Source: Dactylosporangium vinaceum | GTDB taxonomy: Bacteria; Actinomycetota; Actinomycetes; Mycobacteriales; Micromonosporaceae | Assembly (NCBI RefSeq): GCF_019904175.1 | Contig: NZ_CP061913.1 | Location: 8,184,001-8,248,000, forward strand | Direction of reading: 5' to 3' | DNA: 64,000 bases | Shown: positions 35,952 to 44,924 of the stretch, piece after piece | How positions within the stretch are numbered: the stretch's first letter is position 1 | Layout: every line of letters begins with the position of its first letter | The notes under the pieces: model-generated | Told to the model about the DNA's origin: nothing | Databases searched by the model: none | What the model saw: the letters and a program-made list of their open reading frames with translations, nothing else | Translations under genes and position numbers: made by a program

Positions 35952-37718
35952 TTACAGGTATTGGCCGGTGTTGGTGGCCGTCTCGATGGAACGGCCGGCC
36001 TCGGCGCCCTTGCCGCCGGAGACGAGCGTGCGGATGTACACGATCCGCTCGCCCTTCTTGCCGGAGATCCGGGCCCAGTCGTCGGGGTTGGTGGTGTTGG
36101 GCAGGTCCTCGTTCTCCCGGAACTCGTCGACACACGAGTCCAGGAGGTGCTGGAGGCGCACGCCCTTCTGGCCGCTGGCGAGGAAGTCCTTGATCGCCAT
36201 CTTCTTCGCCCGGTCGACGATGTTCTGGATCATCGCGCCCGAGTTGAAGTCCTTGAAGTACAGGACCTCCTTGTCGCCGTTGGCGTAGGTCACCTCGAGG
36301 AAGCGGTTCTCCTCGGTTTCGGAGTACATCCGCAGGACGACCGCGTCGATCATGGCCGCGACTGTCGCGTCCTTGGAGTCGCCGTGCTCGGTGACGTCAT
36401 CCTTGTGCAGGGGGACGTCGGTGAGGATGTACTTCGAGAAGATGTCCTTGGCCGCCTCGGCGTCCGGTCGCTCGATCTTGATCTTCACGTCGAGCCGGCC
36501 GGGGCGCAGGATGGCCGGGTCGATCATGTCTTCCCGGTTGGATGCGCCGATGACGATGACGTTCTCCAGGCCCTCGACGCCGTCGATCTCGCTGAGGAGC
36601 TGGGGGACGATCGTGTTCTCCACGTCGGAGGAGACGCCGGATCCGCGGGTGCGGAACACGGAGTCCATCTCGTCGAAGAACACGATGACGGGTGTACCCT
36701 CGCCGGCCTTCTCGCGCGCCCGCTGGAAGATCAGCCGGATGTGCCGCTCGGTCTCGCCGACGTACTTGTTGAGCAGCTCAGGACCCTTGATGTTGAGGAA
36801 GTAGCTGGTCTGCCGCTCCTCGCCGCGCCGCTCGGCGATCTTCTTCGCCAGCGAGTTGGCCACCGCCTTCGCGATGAGGGTCTTGCCGCAGCCGGGCGGC
36901 CCGTAGAGCAGCACGCCCTTCGGCGGGCGCAGCTTGTGCTCTCGGAACAGCTCGGCGTGCAGGAACGGCAGCTCCACCGCGTCGCGGATCTGCTCGATCT
37001 GCGACGACAGGCCACCGATGTCGTGGTAGTCGACGTCGGGGACCTCCTCCAGGACCAGCTCCTCGACCTCACTCTTCGGGATGCGCTCGTAGGCGTACGC
37101 CGAGCGCGGCTCGATCATGAGCGAGTCGCCGGCCCGAATCGGCTGGTCGGCAAGCGTGTGCGCCAGGTAGACGATCCGCTCCTCGTCCGCGTGCGAGACG
37201 ACGAGGGCACGGTCACCACCTTCGAGGATCTCCTTCAACATGACGACCTCGCCGGCCCGCTCGAACCCGAGCGCGTCGACGATGTTCAGGGCGTCGTTGA
37301 GCAGGACCTCCTGGCCTCGCTGCAGCTCCTCGGTCTCGATGGCCGGTGAGACTGCCACGCGCAGCTTGCGCCCGCCGGTGAAGACGTCGACAGTGCCGTC
37401 GTCATGGCGGGCGAGGAAGACGCCGTAGCCGCTCGGCGGCTGCGCCAGGCGGTCGACCTCCTCTTTCAGCGTCACGATCTGGGCCCGCGCCTCCTTGAGG
37501 GTGGCGACGAGCCGCTCGTTGTTTTCGGTCAGCCGGGCAATCTGCGCCTGCGCTGCGGCGAGCCGCTCCTCGAGCTGTCGCACGTGTCGCGGGGTCTCCG
37601 TCAGCTTGCGCCGCACCAGGGCGAGTTCCTCTTGAAGAAACGCGACCTGCGTGGAGAGATCGTGGGCGTCCTTCTCCCATCGTGCGGCGCGCGTCTCCGC
37701 GTCGTCGCTGCGTGCCAC
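35952..37718 (-). CDS. mpa: Proteasome-associated AAA+ ATPase Mpa (ARC)
   Basis: A 588-residue AAA+ protein. N-terminal coiled coil (about residues 8-95) captures Pup; two OB domains (about 96-250) follow; then the AAA module with Walker A YGPPGCGKT, Walker B VFFDEMDS and the arginine-finger region RPGRLDVKI. The C-terminus is GQYL, the penultimate-Tyr motif that docks into the alpha-ring pockets. It unfolds pupylated proteins and threads them into PrcAB. The GTG start has a GGGAGGTGG site. It has its own transcription unit ending at a strong hairpin. Confidence 0.97.
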   Translation of the reverse strand: MARSDDAETRAARWEKDAHDLSTQVAFLQEELALVRRKLTETPRHVRQLEERLAAAQAQIARLTENNERLVATLKEARAQIVTLKEEVDRLAQPPSGYGVFLARHDDGTVDVFTGGRKLRVAVSPAIETEELQRGQEVLLNDALNIVDALGFERAGEVVMLKEILEGGDRALVVSHADEERIVYLAHTLADQPIRAGDSLMIEPRSAYAYERIPKSEVEELVLEEVPDVDYHDIGGLSSQIEQIRDAVELPFLHAELFREHKLRPPKGVLLYGPPGCGKTLIAKAVANSLAKKIAERRGEERQTSYFLNIKGPELLNKYVGETERHIRLIFQRAREKAGEGTPVIVFFDEMDSVFRTRGSGVSSDVENTIVPQLLSEIDGVEGLENVIVIGASNREDMIDPAILRPGRLDVKIKIERPDAEAAKDIFSKYILTDVPLHKDDVTEHGDSKDATVAAMIDAVVLRMYSETEENRFLEVTYANGDKEVLYFKDFNSGAMIQNIVDRAKKMAIKDFLASGQKGVRLQHLLDSCVDEFRENEDLPNTTNPDDWARISGKKGERIVYIRTLVSGGKGAEAGRSIETATNTGQYL

Positions 37719-37909
37719 GTCCCACCTCCCCGGGGGCTTTGAACGTTGTGCTCTAACACTAACTGCTCTTCGGCGGTTCGGGCCCCCTCGAACACGTGCG
37801 CCACAGGGTGTTTACAAATCCGAGTCGCTTCAAGGGCCCTATCCAGTACCCTTTCAGCCCTCACTGCGGCGTGTGTCACGGCCCCCTCCACGCTTTCGGG
37901 CGGGTCGGG

Positions 37910-37915
37910 TAGCGT
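37910..37915 (+). promoter_or_regulatory. Candidate -10 box (TAGCGT) for the ferredoxin gene
   Basis: TAGCGT is 7 nt before GTG 37923. The 204-bp divergent gap to mpa holds both promoters. Confidence 0.45.
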
Positions 37916-37922
37916 CGGTGGG

Positions 37923-38219
37923 GTGAGCGTGGAGACTACCCAGGACAGCTTGGACGTGTGGGTCGACCAGGACCTGTGCACCGGCGACGGCCTGTGTGTG
38001 CAGTATGCCCCGGAGGTCTTCGAGTTCGACGTCGACGGCCTGGCGTACGTCAAGGGGCCGGACGGCGAGCTGCAACTGGCGCCCGGTTCGCGGGTCGGCG
38101 TGCCCTCCCACCTGCGGCTGGAGGTCATCGACGCGGCCAAGGAGTGTCCCGGTGACTGCATCCACGTGCACCGCCGCGAAGACGGCGTGCCGGTCGCCGG
38201 GCCGAACGCCGAGGACTGA
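37923..38219 (+). CDS. Single-cluster (3Fe-4S-type) ferredoxin
   Basis: A 98-residue ferredoxin. The cluster ligands are in DLCTGDGLCVQYAPEVFEFD (C-x5-C, with the position of the missing third cysteine taken by Gly-Asp-Gly) and in KECPGDCIHV, so a [3Fe-4S] cluster, possibly [4Fe-4S] with a fourth Cys from DCI, is likely. Such ferredoxins feed electrons to cytochromes P450 in actinobacteria. No P450 or reductase is adjacent. The GTG start follows TAGCGT by 7 nt. It is followed by a hairpin cluster. Confidence 0.9.
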   Translation: MSVETTQDSLDVWVDQDLCTGDGLCVQYAPEVFEFDVDGLAYVKGPDGELQLAPGSRVGVPSHLRLEVIDAAKECPGDCIHVHRREDGVPVAGPNAED

Positions 38220-38231
38220 GGCGTTCGTTTT

Positions 38232-38300
38232 CCGGCCGCGCTTTGCGCGGGACGGCCATCGGCCCCGCTCGGCGGGGCCCGGCCGCGCTCTGCGCGGCTG
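38232..38300 (+). terminator. Hairpin cluster after the ferredoxin gene
   Basis: GGCCCCGC (38261-38268) and GCGGGGCC (38272-38279) form an 8-bp stem with a TCG loop, flanked on both sides by similar CGGCCGCGCTnTGCGCGG hairpins (about 38233-38250 and 38281-38298). A likely ferredoxin terminator; nothing else was recognised in the 216-bp gap. Confidence 0.55.
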
Positions 38301-38435
38301 TGTTCGGACCGTAAGCAGCGGCGGACCTGGCAGGGAGGCCCCCCGGGGCCGACCGGTCACTGGCGGGAGCAACGGTCCGCAGTCCCGCGGACCCGAGTCT
38401 TGAATTTCGCATTGTGCCTATTCAGGCGGGTTCAC

Positions 38436-39005
38436 TCACAGCATCGGCTTGCCGACGAGTGAACTGACCAGCCGGGCGAACTCCTCCAGGCGGGCGATCT
38501 GGCCGGCGCCGCCGTCGTCGAGGGTCTTGCCGAAGCGCAGGGCGTCGTGGCGGATGACCGAGCCCGCCTCCTCGGCCGCCACGTTCGCCTCGTCGAGCGA
38601 CGTGAGCAGCAGATACACGTCGACGCTGTCGACGCGGTGCGTGCCGTTCGGGTTGCGGCTGATCCGGCGGCGGCAGCCGACCTCGGTCACCGCCGAGAGG
38701 GCCACCACCCGCAGCGACGAGGTCATCGAGCCCGGCGGGGCCTCCTCCGGCGGGATGTCCTCGCCGTGCCACAGGATGAGGCGGTTGCCGTCGCAGACCA
38801 CGACCTCCTGCCAGACCCCGTTGACGTCGTTGACGAACCGCTCGAGGGTGAAGCCGAGCACGCTCTGCCCGCGCAGGACGCCGGCCATCGCGTCGAGCGC
38901 TATGTCCGGATCGCGCAGGTATGCCCGGGCCGCCGACTCGAGGTCCGGGTACGGCGACCAGTCGGGAAAGACCGCGGGTAGGTCACTGAAGCTCGGTCGG
39001 CTCAT
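38436..39005 (-). CDS. Hypothetical protein, unassigned
   Basis: A 189-residue soluble protein that I do not recognise. It has an N-terminal helical part (ARAYLRDPDIALDAMAGVLR), a central region with strands ending in Asp/Asn turns (EVVVCDGNRLILWHGEDI, SLRVVALSAVTEVGCRRR) and an acidic helical C-terminus. The strand pattern loosely resembles the DUF5998 class, but this is not firm. ATG 39005 overlaps the end of trmI by 23 bp on the same strand, so it is coupled to trmI. It ends before the ferredoxin terminator. Confidence 0.7.
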   Translation of the reverse strand: MSRPSFSDLPAVFPDWSPYPDLESAARAYLRDPDIALDAMAGVLRGQSVLGFTLERFVNDVNGVWQEVVVCDGNRLILWHGEDIPPEEAPPGSMTSSLRVVALSAVTEVGCRRRISRNPNGTHRVDSVDVYLLLTSLDEANVAAEEAGSVIRHDALRFGKTLDDGGAGQIARLEEFARLVSSLVGKPML

Positions 39006-39960
39006 GCCCCTCGGCCTCCTCGTCTCCCGTTGCGGCCGCGGCCGCCGCGAGCCGCCGGGCCGCGTACGCCTCGGCGCCCTTGCTCGGTTTGCGCCGGCGC
39101 GGCGGCGCGGTGACACCGGGTGCCAGCTTGCGGGCGCTGACCAGGAACGCCGTGTGGGCGATCATGCGGTGGTCGGGCCGGACGGCCAGGCCCTCCGCGT
39201 GCCAGTCCCGCACCAGACTCTCCCATGCCCGAGGCTCGGTGTACCCGCCATCCTCGCGCAAGGCCTCCACCAATTCCGACAATTGCGGCGTTGTCGCCAC
39301 ATAGCCGATGAACACGCCGCCGGGGATCAGCGCCCGCGAGACGAGCGGCAGGATCTCCCACGGCGTGAGCATGTCCAGGATTATCCGATCAAACCCGGCA
39401 TCCTCGCATCCGGCCACGTCACCGACCCGCAGGGTCCACCCCGGCTGCGGGCCGAGGAACGCCTCGACGTTGCGCCGGGCGATGGCCGCGAAGTCCTCCC
39501 GCATCTCGTAGGACGTCACCGACCCCGCAGGCCCCACCGCCCGCAGGAGTGAGCAGGTCAGCGCGCCGGAGCCGGCCCCGGCCTCGAGGACGCGGGCGCC
39601 CGGGAAGATGTCGCCCATGGCCACGATCTGTGCGGCGTCCTTGGGGTAGATGACCTGGGCGCCGCGGGGCATCGACAGCACGTAGTCGGACAGCAGCGGG
39701 CGCAGGGCCAGGTAGCCGGTGCCGCCGATGCTGACCACGCTGCCGTCGGGTGCGCCGATCAGCTCGTCGTGGTTGAGCCGGCCGCGGTGGGTGTGGAACT
39801 CCTTGCCCGGCTCCAGCACGATGGTGTGCATCCGGCCCTTGGGGTCGGTGAGCTGCACGCGGTCGCCGGGGGTGAACGGTCCCCTCCGGATGACGGCGGA
39901 CTGGGGCTGGACCCCGGCAGATGGACCACTGCCGACGGCTGTAGGGGCTTCCACGGTCAC
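38983..39960 (-). CDS. trmI: tRNA (adenine-58-N1)-methyltransferase
   Basis: A 325-residue class I methyltransferase with the N-terminal TrmI beta domain (GPFTPGDRVQLTDPKGR, HRGRLNHDELIGAPDGS) and the SAM-binding motif ARVLEAGAGSGALTCSLL at residues 122-139. It methylates N1 of A58 in the T-loop of tRNAs. The M. tuberculosis homologue (Rv2118c) lies in the same place next to the RecB-like gene. GTG 39960 overlaps the stop of the protease gene (GTGA), so translation is coupled. Confidence 0.94.
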   Translation of the reverse strand: MTVEAPTAVGSGPSAGVQPQSAVIRRGPFTPGDRVQLTDPKGRMHTIVLEPGKEFHTHRGRLNHDELIGAPDGSVVSIGGTGYLALRPLLSDYVLSMPRGAQVIYPKDAAQIVAMGDIFPGARVLEAGAGSGALTCSLLRAVGPAGSVTSYEMREDFAAIARRNVEAFLGPQPGWTLRVGDVAGCEDAGFDRIILDMLTPWEILPLVSRALIPGGVFIGYVATTPQLSELVEALREDGGYTEPRAWESLVRDWHAEGLAVRPDHRMIAHTAFLVSARKLAPGVTAPPRRRKPSKGAEAYAARRLAAAAAATGDEEAEGHEPTELQ

Positions 39961-41171
39961 GTGCTGTTCCTCCGGGCGGTCGGATGCCGTGGCCGCCGGT
40001 TGGGGGCCACGAGGGCAAGGAGCTCGGCGCCGCGCAGGACGCCGTGCACATCCTCCCCGGTGACCACCAGGTAGTCGCCGCCCGGGTCGTCCCGGATGGC
40101 CTGCAGCAGCTCGGCGCCCCGCAGGTCGCCCGTGAGCACGTGATCCTCGTCGATGCGCCGGGTGACGTCGCCGACGGGGACCCAGGGGCGCCGCTCGGCC
40201 GGCACCGCCCGGGCCGACGCGCCGTGCAGGAACCCGACGAGGCTCCCGGCCCCGTCCACGACCGCGACCACCGGCCGGCGCTCGTTGTCGCCGAGCGCGG
40301 CGATCCGGTCGGCCTCGGCCAGCGGGGTCGGCTGCGTGACGGCGACGATCGGCCGGGCCAGCTCGCGCGCGCTGAACGGCGGCAGCTTGCCCACGGCCTT
40401 CGCGTGCCGGATGGCCTGCCCCGCCCCGACCCACATGGTCAGGGCCACGAGCAGGGTGAAGAGGATGCCGAAGTACCCGTGGACGAGGGGCGACCACAGC
40501 AGCAGGACGGCCACGGCGGCGGTACCGAGGGCCAGGAGCCGCCCGACCCACCCGGCCACGATCCGCCCGGTGTTGGCGTCCCCGGTCAGCTTCCACACGA
40601 GCGCCTGCAGGGCCCGGCCGCCGTCGAGCGGCAGCCCGGGCAGCGCGTTGAAGACCGCGACGACGATGTTGGACAGGGCCAGCTGGAACGCGAACGTCTC
40701 GGCGAGCCCGCCCGGCGGCAGCACCGCGGCGGCCCCGGCCGCGAGCAGCCCGATCGCCAGGGAGACGGCCGGCCCGGCGAGGGAGACGTAGAGCTCGACG
40801 CCGGGGCGCGGCGCCTCCTTCTCCATCTCGGTGTAGCCGCCGAGCATCTCCAGGGTGATCCCCCGCACACCGATCCCGCTGTGCCGGCTCGTGAAGGCGT
40901 GCCCGAGCTCGTGGAGCAGCACAGAGATCAACAGACACACCACGAACCCGAACCCGACGGCCAGCCCGGCGGTGAGGGTGAGCGCCTCGGAGCGGCTGGA
41001 GAGGTACTGGCCATACGTGATCGTGATCAGCGCGGCGAGCAGCAGCCACGAGGGCGCCAGGAAGATCGGGACGCCGGCGATCCGGCCCAGCCGGATGCCC
41101 GAGCCGCGCTCCTGGGGCTCCGGCCGGGCCTTCGGCGACGCCGGCGCGGATGCCGTGCGGTGTTCGTCCAT
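39957..41171 (-). CDS. M50-family site-2 metalloprotease with CBS domains
   Basis: A 404-residue intramembrane protease. Zinc motif HELGH in LLHELGHAFTSRH (about residue 95) and second motif NALPGLPLDGGRAL, with six predicted helices, place it in the RseP/SpoIVFB-type family. Two cytoplasmic CBS domains follow (DRIAALGDNERRPVVAVVDG, LLQAIRDDPGGDYLVVTGED), typical of the SpoIVFB subgroup, whose CBS pair senses ATP or other nucleotides. The substrate is unknown. A TAGCAT box lies 8 nt before ATG 41171. It is translationally coupled to trmI. Confidence 0.94.
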   Translation of the reverse strand: MDEHRTASAPASPKARPEPQERGSGIRLGRIAGVPIFLAPSWLLLAALITITYGQYLSSRSEALTLTAGLAVGFGFVVCLLISVLLHELGHAFTSRHSGIGVRGITLEMLGGYTEMEKEAPRPGVELYVSLAGPAVSLAIGLLAAGAAAVLPPGGLAETFAFQLALSNIVVAVFNALPGLPLDGGRALQALVWKLTGDANTGRIVAGWVGRLLALGTAAVAVLLLWSPLVHGYFGILFTLLVALTMWVGAGQAIRHAKAVGKLPPFSARELARPIVAVTQPTPLAEADRIAALGDNERRPVVAVVDGAGSLVGFLHGASARAVPAERRPWVPVGDVTRRIDEDHVLTGDLRGAELLQAIRDDPGGDYLVVTGEDVHGVLRGAELLALVAPNRRPRHPTARRNST

Positions 41172-41179
41172 TGCCCCCG

Positions 41180-41185
41180 ATGCTA
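41180..41185 (-). promoter_or_regulatory. Candidate -10 box (TAGCAT) for the M50 gene
   Basis: TAGCAT on the minus strand is 8 nt before ATG 41171; the protease, trmI and the unassigned gene would follow as one unit. Confidence 0.4.
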
Positions 41186-41228
41186 CGTGGAAAGAAGGGC
41201 GAAACCAGTTTTTGTCGTACCCCCCGTT

Positions 41229-41234
41229 TAACCT
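41229..41234 (+). promoter_or_regulatory. Candidate -10 box (TAACCT) for the RecB-like gene
   Basis: TAACCT is 7 nt before ATG 41242 and about 45 bp from the opposite -10 box, so the two promoters are divergent. Confidence 0.45.
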
Positions 41235-41241
41235 CTGGGGC

Positions 41242-42099
41242 ATGACGGTGCCCGTTACCTCCGCCCCCGAGGCCGCCCTGCCTACTTTGTCGCCGTCGCG
41301 CGCCGCCGACTTCAAGACCTGCCCGCTGCTCTACCGGTTCCGCACCATCGACCGCCTGCCGGAGCGCCCGACCCCCGACCAGGCCCGCGGCACGCTTGTC
41401 CACGCCGTGCTCGAGGTCCTGTTCGACTCCCCGGCCGGCTCCCGGACCCTGGAGCAGGCCGCCGCCCTGACCGCCCCGCAGTGGGCCCGGCTCGTCGAGG
41501 AGGAGCCGGAGCTGGCGTCGATCTTCACGGGCAGCGCTCTGACGCTCGAGCAGTTCCTGGTCGAGGCCCGGGAGCTGCTGGGGGGCTACTTCTCCCTCGA
41601 GGACCCCAACCGTCTGGAGCCCGCGGACCGGGAGGCGTATGTGGAGGCCACCGTCGACGAACGGCTGGTCATCCGCGGCATCATCGACCGGCTCGACGTG
41701 TCCCCGGCCGGGGACGTCCGCGTGGTCGACTACAAGACGGGCGGGGCGCCGCGGGAGGCGTTCGAGGCCCGGGCCATGTTCCAGCTGAAGTTCTATGCGC
41801 TGGTGCTGTGGCGGACCCGCGGGGTGGTGCCTCGGGTGCTGCGGCTGATGTACCTGCGGGATCAGGAGGTCTGCGACTTCGCGCCGGACGCGGACGACCT
41901 GGTCCGGTTCGAGCGGACGTTGCTGGCGCTGTGGCAGGCGATCGAGGCGGCCACGGCGTCCCGGGACTTCCGCCCGAAGCCGTCGCGGCTGTGCGCGTGG
42001 TGCTCGCACCAGGCGCTGTGCCCGTCCTACGGCGGGACTCCCCCGGCGTTCCCGGAGCCACGCGTCCCGGTGGATTCGGTGGTTGTCGAGCGGGACTGA
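41242..42099 (+). CDS. RecB-family Fe-S nuclease (Cas4/AddB-like PD-(D/E)XK)
   Basis: A 285-residue protein with the PD-(D/E)XK motifs: ARGTLVHAVLEVLFD (His), GIIDRLDV (Asp) and VVDYKTGG (Asp-x-Lys near residue 163). A cysteine in FKTCPLLYRF (C27) and three in LCAWCSHQALCPSY (about 250-259) form the four ligands of a [4Fe-4S] cluster as in AddB and Cas4. It is expected to degrade or trim DNA ends. The M. tuberculosis homologue Rv2119 is at the same place. No cas gene is nearby, so it is not a Cas4 in a CRISPR locus. Confidence 0.93.
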   Translation: MTVPVTSAPEAALPTLSPSRAADFKTCPLLYRFRTIDRLPERPTPDQARGTLVHAVLEVLFDSPAGSRTLEQAAALTAPQWARLVEEEPELASIFTGSALTLEQFLVEARELLGGYFSLEDPNRLEPADREAYVEATVDERLVIRGIIDRLDVSPAGDVRVVDYKTGGAPREAFEARAMFQLKFYALVLWRTRGVVPRVLRLMYLRDQEVCDFAPDADDLVRFERTLLALWQAIEAATASRDFRPKPSRLCAWCSHQALCPSYGGTPPAFPEPRVPVDSVVVERD

Positions 42100-42372
42100 C
42101 CCCCGGGGGGTTCGCGCGGTCGAGCTCAGGGCCCGGGGGTGAGCGGCCCGCGGATGTGGCTGGGCGAGCGGGTGCCTCAGCGGCCGGGCCTCACTCACTC
42201 ACCACCGGCTTCGACGCGGCGCAACGGGGTGCGGCGGCGTCCGGCGGCCTGGCGACGACAGCCCGGATCGTGCCTCATGACCAGGGGCCGCGAGTCACAC
42301 CTGGTCGAGCGGCCGGGCATCTCCTCGGCGGCGGCGAGCAACGAGGTCGCGGGGAAGGTGGCCTCACCGGCT
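42100..42372. other. Gene-free interval
   Basis: About 270 bp after the RecB-like gene with no supported gene. A G/C-run (CCCCGGGGGG near the start) may act as terminator; nothing else was seen. Confidence 0.4.
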
Positions 42373-42816
42373 TCAGGTGGCGAAGTCCAGCTCCACCTCG
42401 TCGGATCGCCGGCACTCGCAGGGCGGGGTGAGCGCGTAGTCGGCGTCCGGGTCGGGGCGGCCGGAGCGCAGGCGGTCGCCCCGGGCGTCGGGCATCTCGT
42501 GGACGGCGCCGGTGCGGCGGCGGCTCGGGTCGGCCTGCGGCGGGATCGTCACGCGAAACTCGGCGCCGGCCGCGGGCAGGTCCGGCCGCGGGTAGCACTC
42601 GCTGTGGTTGCCGCCGACGTCATGGACTTCGAGGACGGACCAGTACCTATGGGCGGCGGACCTCGGTGCACACCACGACGGCGCGGTGGCCGGCCGGTCC
42701 GGTGGCGATCAGCACCGACGGGCCGCTGTTCGTGTTCGGGGCGCGGCTGGACACGACGGGACCGGGCGCACCGTCAGCAGCATCGGAGGAACCACCCCGA
42801 TGCGAAGGAGCGCCAT
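42373..42816 (-). pseudogene. Frameshifted remnant of a small, possibly secreted protein gene
   Basis: Three frames on the minus strand follow each other with coding-like GC at third positions. ATG 42816 gives MALLRIGVVPPMLLTV. A second frame gives PNTNSGPSVLIATGPAGHRA and VVVCTEVRRP then stops at about 42647. A third frame, without a start, gives RYWSVLEVHDVGGNHSECYP, RPDLPAAGAEFRVTIPPQAD, GAVHEMPDARGDRL and ADYALTPPCECRRSDEVELD (stop at 42373-42375). These join as one protein of about 145 residues if two frameshifts are allowed. The 59-residue piece from GTG 42552 could be expressed alone. It is either a decayed gene or a sequencing error. Confidence 0.5.
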
Positions 42817-42946
42817 GACCGAACCCCATCGACACCCCGCGACCCGCCGCCGCGCCGGCCCGGGTCATCCTTGGCGCGTGGCGGGTCGTCCTTGAGGATG
42901 AGAGGCTGTCGCGCGCGGCGATGAACGCGGGGCGCCTCGGGGCCGA

Positions 42947-42952
42947 TACCGT
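42947..42952 (+). promoter_or_regulatory. Candidate -10 box (TACCGT) for the sensor kinase gene
   Basis: TACCGT is 6 nt before GTG 42959. A GGAG sequence 10 nt before a second GTG at 42968 makes that an alternative start. Confidence 0.4.
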
Positions 42953-42958
42953 CGGAGT

Positions 42959-44167
42959 GTGGGTGCGGTGAGGCGGTTCTTCGGGCGGCGGGGGGACCCG
43001 TTCGCGCAGGATGTCGTGCTCGCGCTGGCCTGGCTGGCGGTCGGGGCGTTCTTCGAGGTCGTGGCGCAGCAGGCGTTCGGGGTGTCGGACCCCGGGGCGC
43101 AGTTCGTCTACGACGCGCTCGGGCTCGTGGCCGTGGCGATCCGGCGGCGGGCGCTGTGGGTGGCGGTGGCCTGGACCGGGCTGCACATCCTCGTGCCGTT
43201 CTTCGTCGGGTGGGACCTCGTCAACGGCGGGATCGCCGTCATTGTCGTCACCTATACCGCGGCCGCGAATCTGCCCATTCGGCAGGCGTTTCTGGCCGCG
43301 GCCGCCATGTGGGCGCCCGGTATCGTATTCGCTGTCGTGTTCGGGCGCACCGGGGGCACCGCGTTCTATCCGGACACCAAAATCTTCGTGCTGTTCAATT
43401 TGATGAGCGCGCTGGTGTGTTTCACCGTCGGGCGGACCGTGGCCACCCGGCGGGCGTATATCGCGGCCCTGGAGGATCGGGCCCGGACGGCGGAGAATAC
43501 GCAGGCGGCGCTCACCGAGAAGGCGGTGGCCGAGGAGCGGCGGCGCATCGCCCGGGAGCTGCACGACGTCGTGGCGCACCACGTGAGCGTCATGGGGGTG
43601 CTGGCCACCGGGTCACGGCGGATGCTCGGGCGCGACCCGGCCGCCGCCGACGAGGCCCTGGCCACGATCGAGGAGACCGGGCGGACGGCGCTGCGGGAGA
43701 TGCGGCGGCTGCTCAGCGTGCTGCGGACCGCGACCGAGCCGGCCGGGGAGCTGGCGCCGCAGCCGGGGCTCGGCGGGATCGAGGGTCTGGTCGAGCAGAT
43801 CCGGGAGGCCGGGCTGCCGGCCTCGCTGCACGTGAGCGGGGAGCCGGGAATTCTCGACCCGGGGGTTTCATTGACGCTGTATCGCATTGTTCAGGAAGCG
43901 CTCACGAATGCGCTCAAACATGCGGGAGCGGCGACTGTCGAAGTGCGGCTCTCGTTCACGCCGGCCGACGTGACGGTGGAGATCTGCGATACCGGGCGCG
44001 GGCCGCAGCTGGGCACGGCGGCGGTCGGGCACGGATTGCTGGGCATGCGCGAGCGCGTGATGTTGTACGGCGGGACCCTGCGGACCGGGCCGCGGCCCGG
44101 TGGCGGATATCGTGTGCATGCACGCATTCCGATTGAGGCGCCGGTAGAGAGGCAGTTGGCGAATTGA
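42959..44167 (+). CDS. NarL-type two-component sensor histidine kinase
   Basis: A 402-residue membrane kinase with about five N-terminal helices (residues 15-155), a coiled linker, a HisKA_3 domain with phosphorylated His in ARELHDVVAHHVSVMG, and a HATPase domain with IVQEALTNALKHAGA (N-box), EICDTGRGP and GHGLLGMRERV. There is no extracellular sensory domain, so it probably senses through its membrane part. Its stop overlaps the regulator's start (TTGA). ABC transporter genes immediately downstream are likely targets. Confidence 0.92.
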   Translation: MGAVRRFFGRRGDPFAQDVVLALAWLAVGAFFEVVAQQAFGVSDPGAQFVYDALGLVAVAIRRRALWVAVAWTGLHILVPFFVGWDLVNGGIAVIVVTYTAAANLPIRQAFLAAAAMWAPGIVFAVVFGRTGGTAFYPDTKIFVLFNLMSALVCFTVGRTVATRRAYIAALEDRARTAENTQAALTEKAVAEERRRIARELHDVVAHHVSVMGVLATGSRRMLGRDPAAADEALATIEETGRTALREMRRLLSVLRTATEPAGELAPQPGLGGIEGLVEQIREAGLPASLHVSGEPGILDPGVSLTLYRIVQEALTNALKHAGAATVEVRLSFTPADVTVEICDTGRGPQLGTAAVGHGLLGMRERVMLYGGTLRTGPRPGGGYRVHARIPIEAPVERQLAN

Positions 44168-44838
44168 GCGAGGCCCGACCGATCCGGCTGTTGCTCGCCG
44201 ACGACCAGCCGCTGCTGCGCACCGGGTTCCGGATGGTGCTCGGCGGCGAGCCCGACCTGGACATCGTGGCCGAGGCCGGTGACGGGGTCGAGGCGGTCGA
44301 GCTGGCCCGGCGGCTGCTGCCCGACGTGGTGCTGATGGACATAAGGATGCCGCGGATGGACGGGGTGGCGGCGACCAGGGCGATCGTCGATGCCAAGCTG
44401 CCGGTCCGGGTGCTCATCCTGACCACGTTCGACCTGGACGAGTACGTCGTCGGGGCGTTGCGGGCCGGGGCCAGCGGGTTCCTCGCCAAGGACGTGCCGG
44501 CCGACGACCTGGTCATCGCCATCCGGACGGTGGCCGCCGGCGAGGCCGTCGTCGCTCCGCGGATCCTCAAGCGGCTGCTGGACAAGTTCGCCGACGCGCT
44601 GCCGGACCCGTCCGCGCAGCCCCCGCGTGACCTGCGGGTCCTCACCGATCGCGAGCGCGAGGTGCTGGTACAACTGGCGCGGGGTCTGTCGAATGCGGAG
44701 ATCGCGCGGGCACTGTCCGTGAGCGAGACGACGGTCAAGACGCACGTGGGGCATGTGCTGACGAAGCTCGGTCTCCGCGATCGGGTGCAGGCCGTCGTCC
44801 TCGCGTACGAGACGGGACTGGTCCGCCCCGGGTCGTGA
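44164..44838 (+). CDS. NarL/LuxR-type response regulator
   Basis: A 224-residue protein: receiver domain (LLLADDQPLLRTGFRMVL with the acidic pair, phosphoacceptor Asp in VVLMDIRMPRMDG, conserved Lys in GFLAKDVP) and C-terminal LuxR helix-turn-helix (LTDREREVLVQLARGLSNAE, VSETTVKTHVGHVLTKLGLR). It should be phosphorylated by the adjoining kinase. The start is TTG 44164, overlapping the kinase stop by TTGA; it is chosen because no other start gives the full receiver. Confidence 0.94.
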   Translation: MSEARPIRLLLADDQPLLRTGFRMVLGGEPDLDIVAEAGDGVEAVELARRLLPDVVLMDIRMPRMDGVAATRAIVDAKLPVRVLILTTFDLDEYVVGALRAGASGFLAKDVPADDLVIAIRTVAAGEAVVAPRILKRLLDKFADALPDPSAQPPRDLRVLTDREREVLVQLARGLSNAEIARALSVSETTVKTHVGHVLTKLGLRDRVQAVVLAYETGLVRPGS

Positions 44839-44910
44839 GGTCGTTCTCGGGGACGAGTTTCCGGGCGCGGCGCGGCCTTAGCGTGAAGTGGACAACGAGG
44901 ACCACTCCAC

Positions 44911-44917
44911 GAGGGGG
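44911..44917 (+). promoter_or_regulatory. Ribosome-binding site of the first ABC ATPase gene
   Basis: GAGGGGG lies 7 nt before GTG 44925 and decides this start over an upstream in-frame codon at 44835. Confidence 0.55.
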
Positions 44918-44924
44918 AACGAGC

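Noticed and set aside
41242..42099. RecB-like Fe-S nuclease as a CRISPR Cas4
   Set aside because: There are no cas genes or repeats in the window, and the place next to trmI matches the chromosomal homologue of M. tuberculosis.
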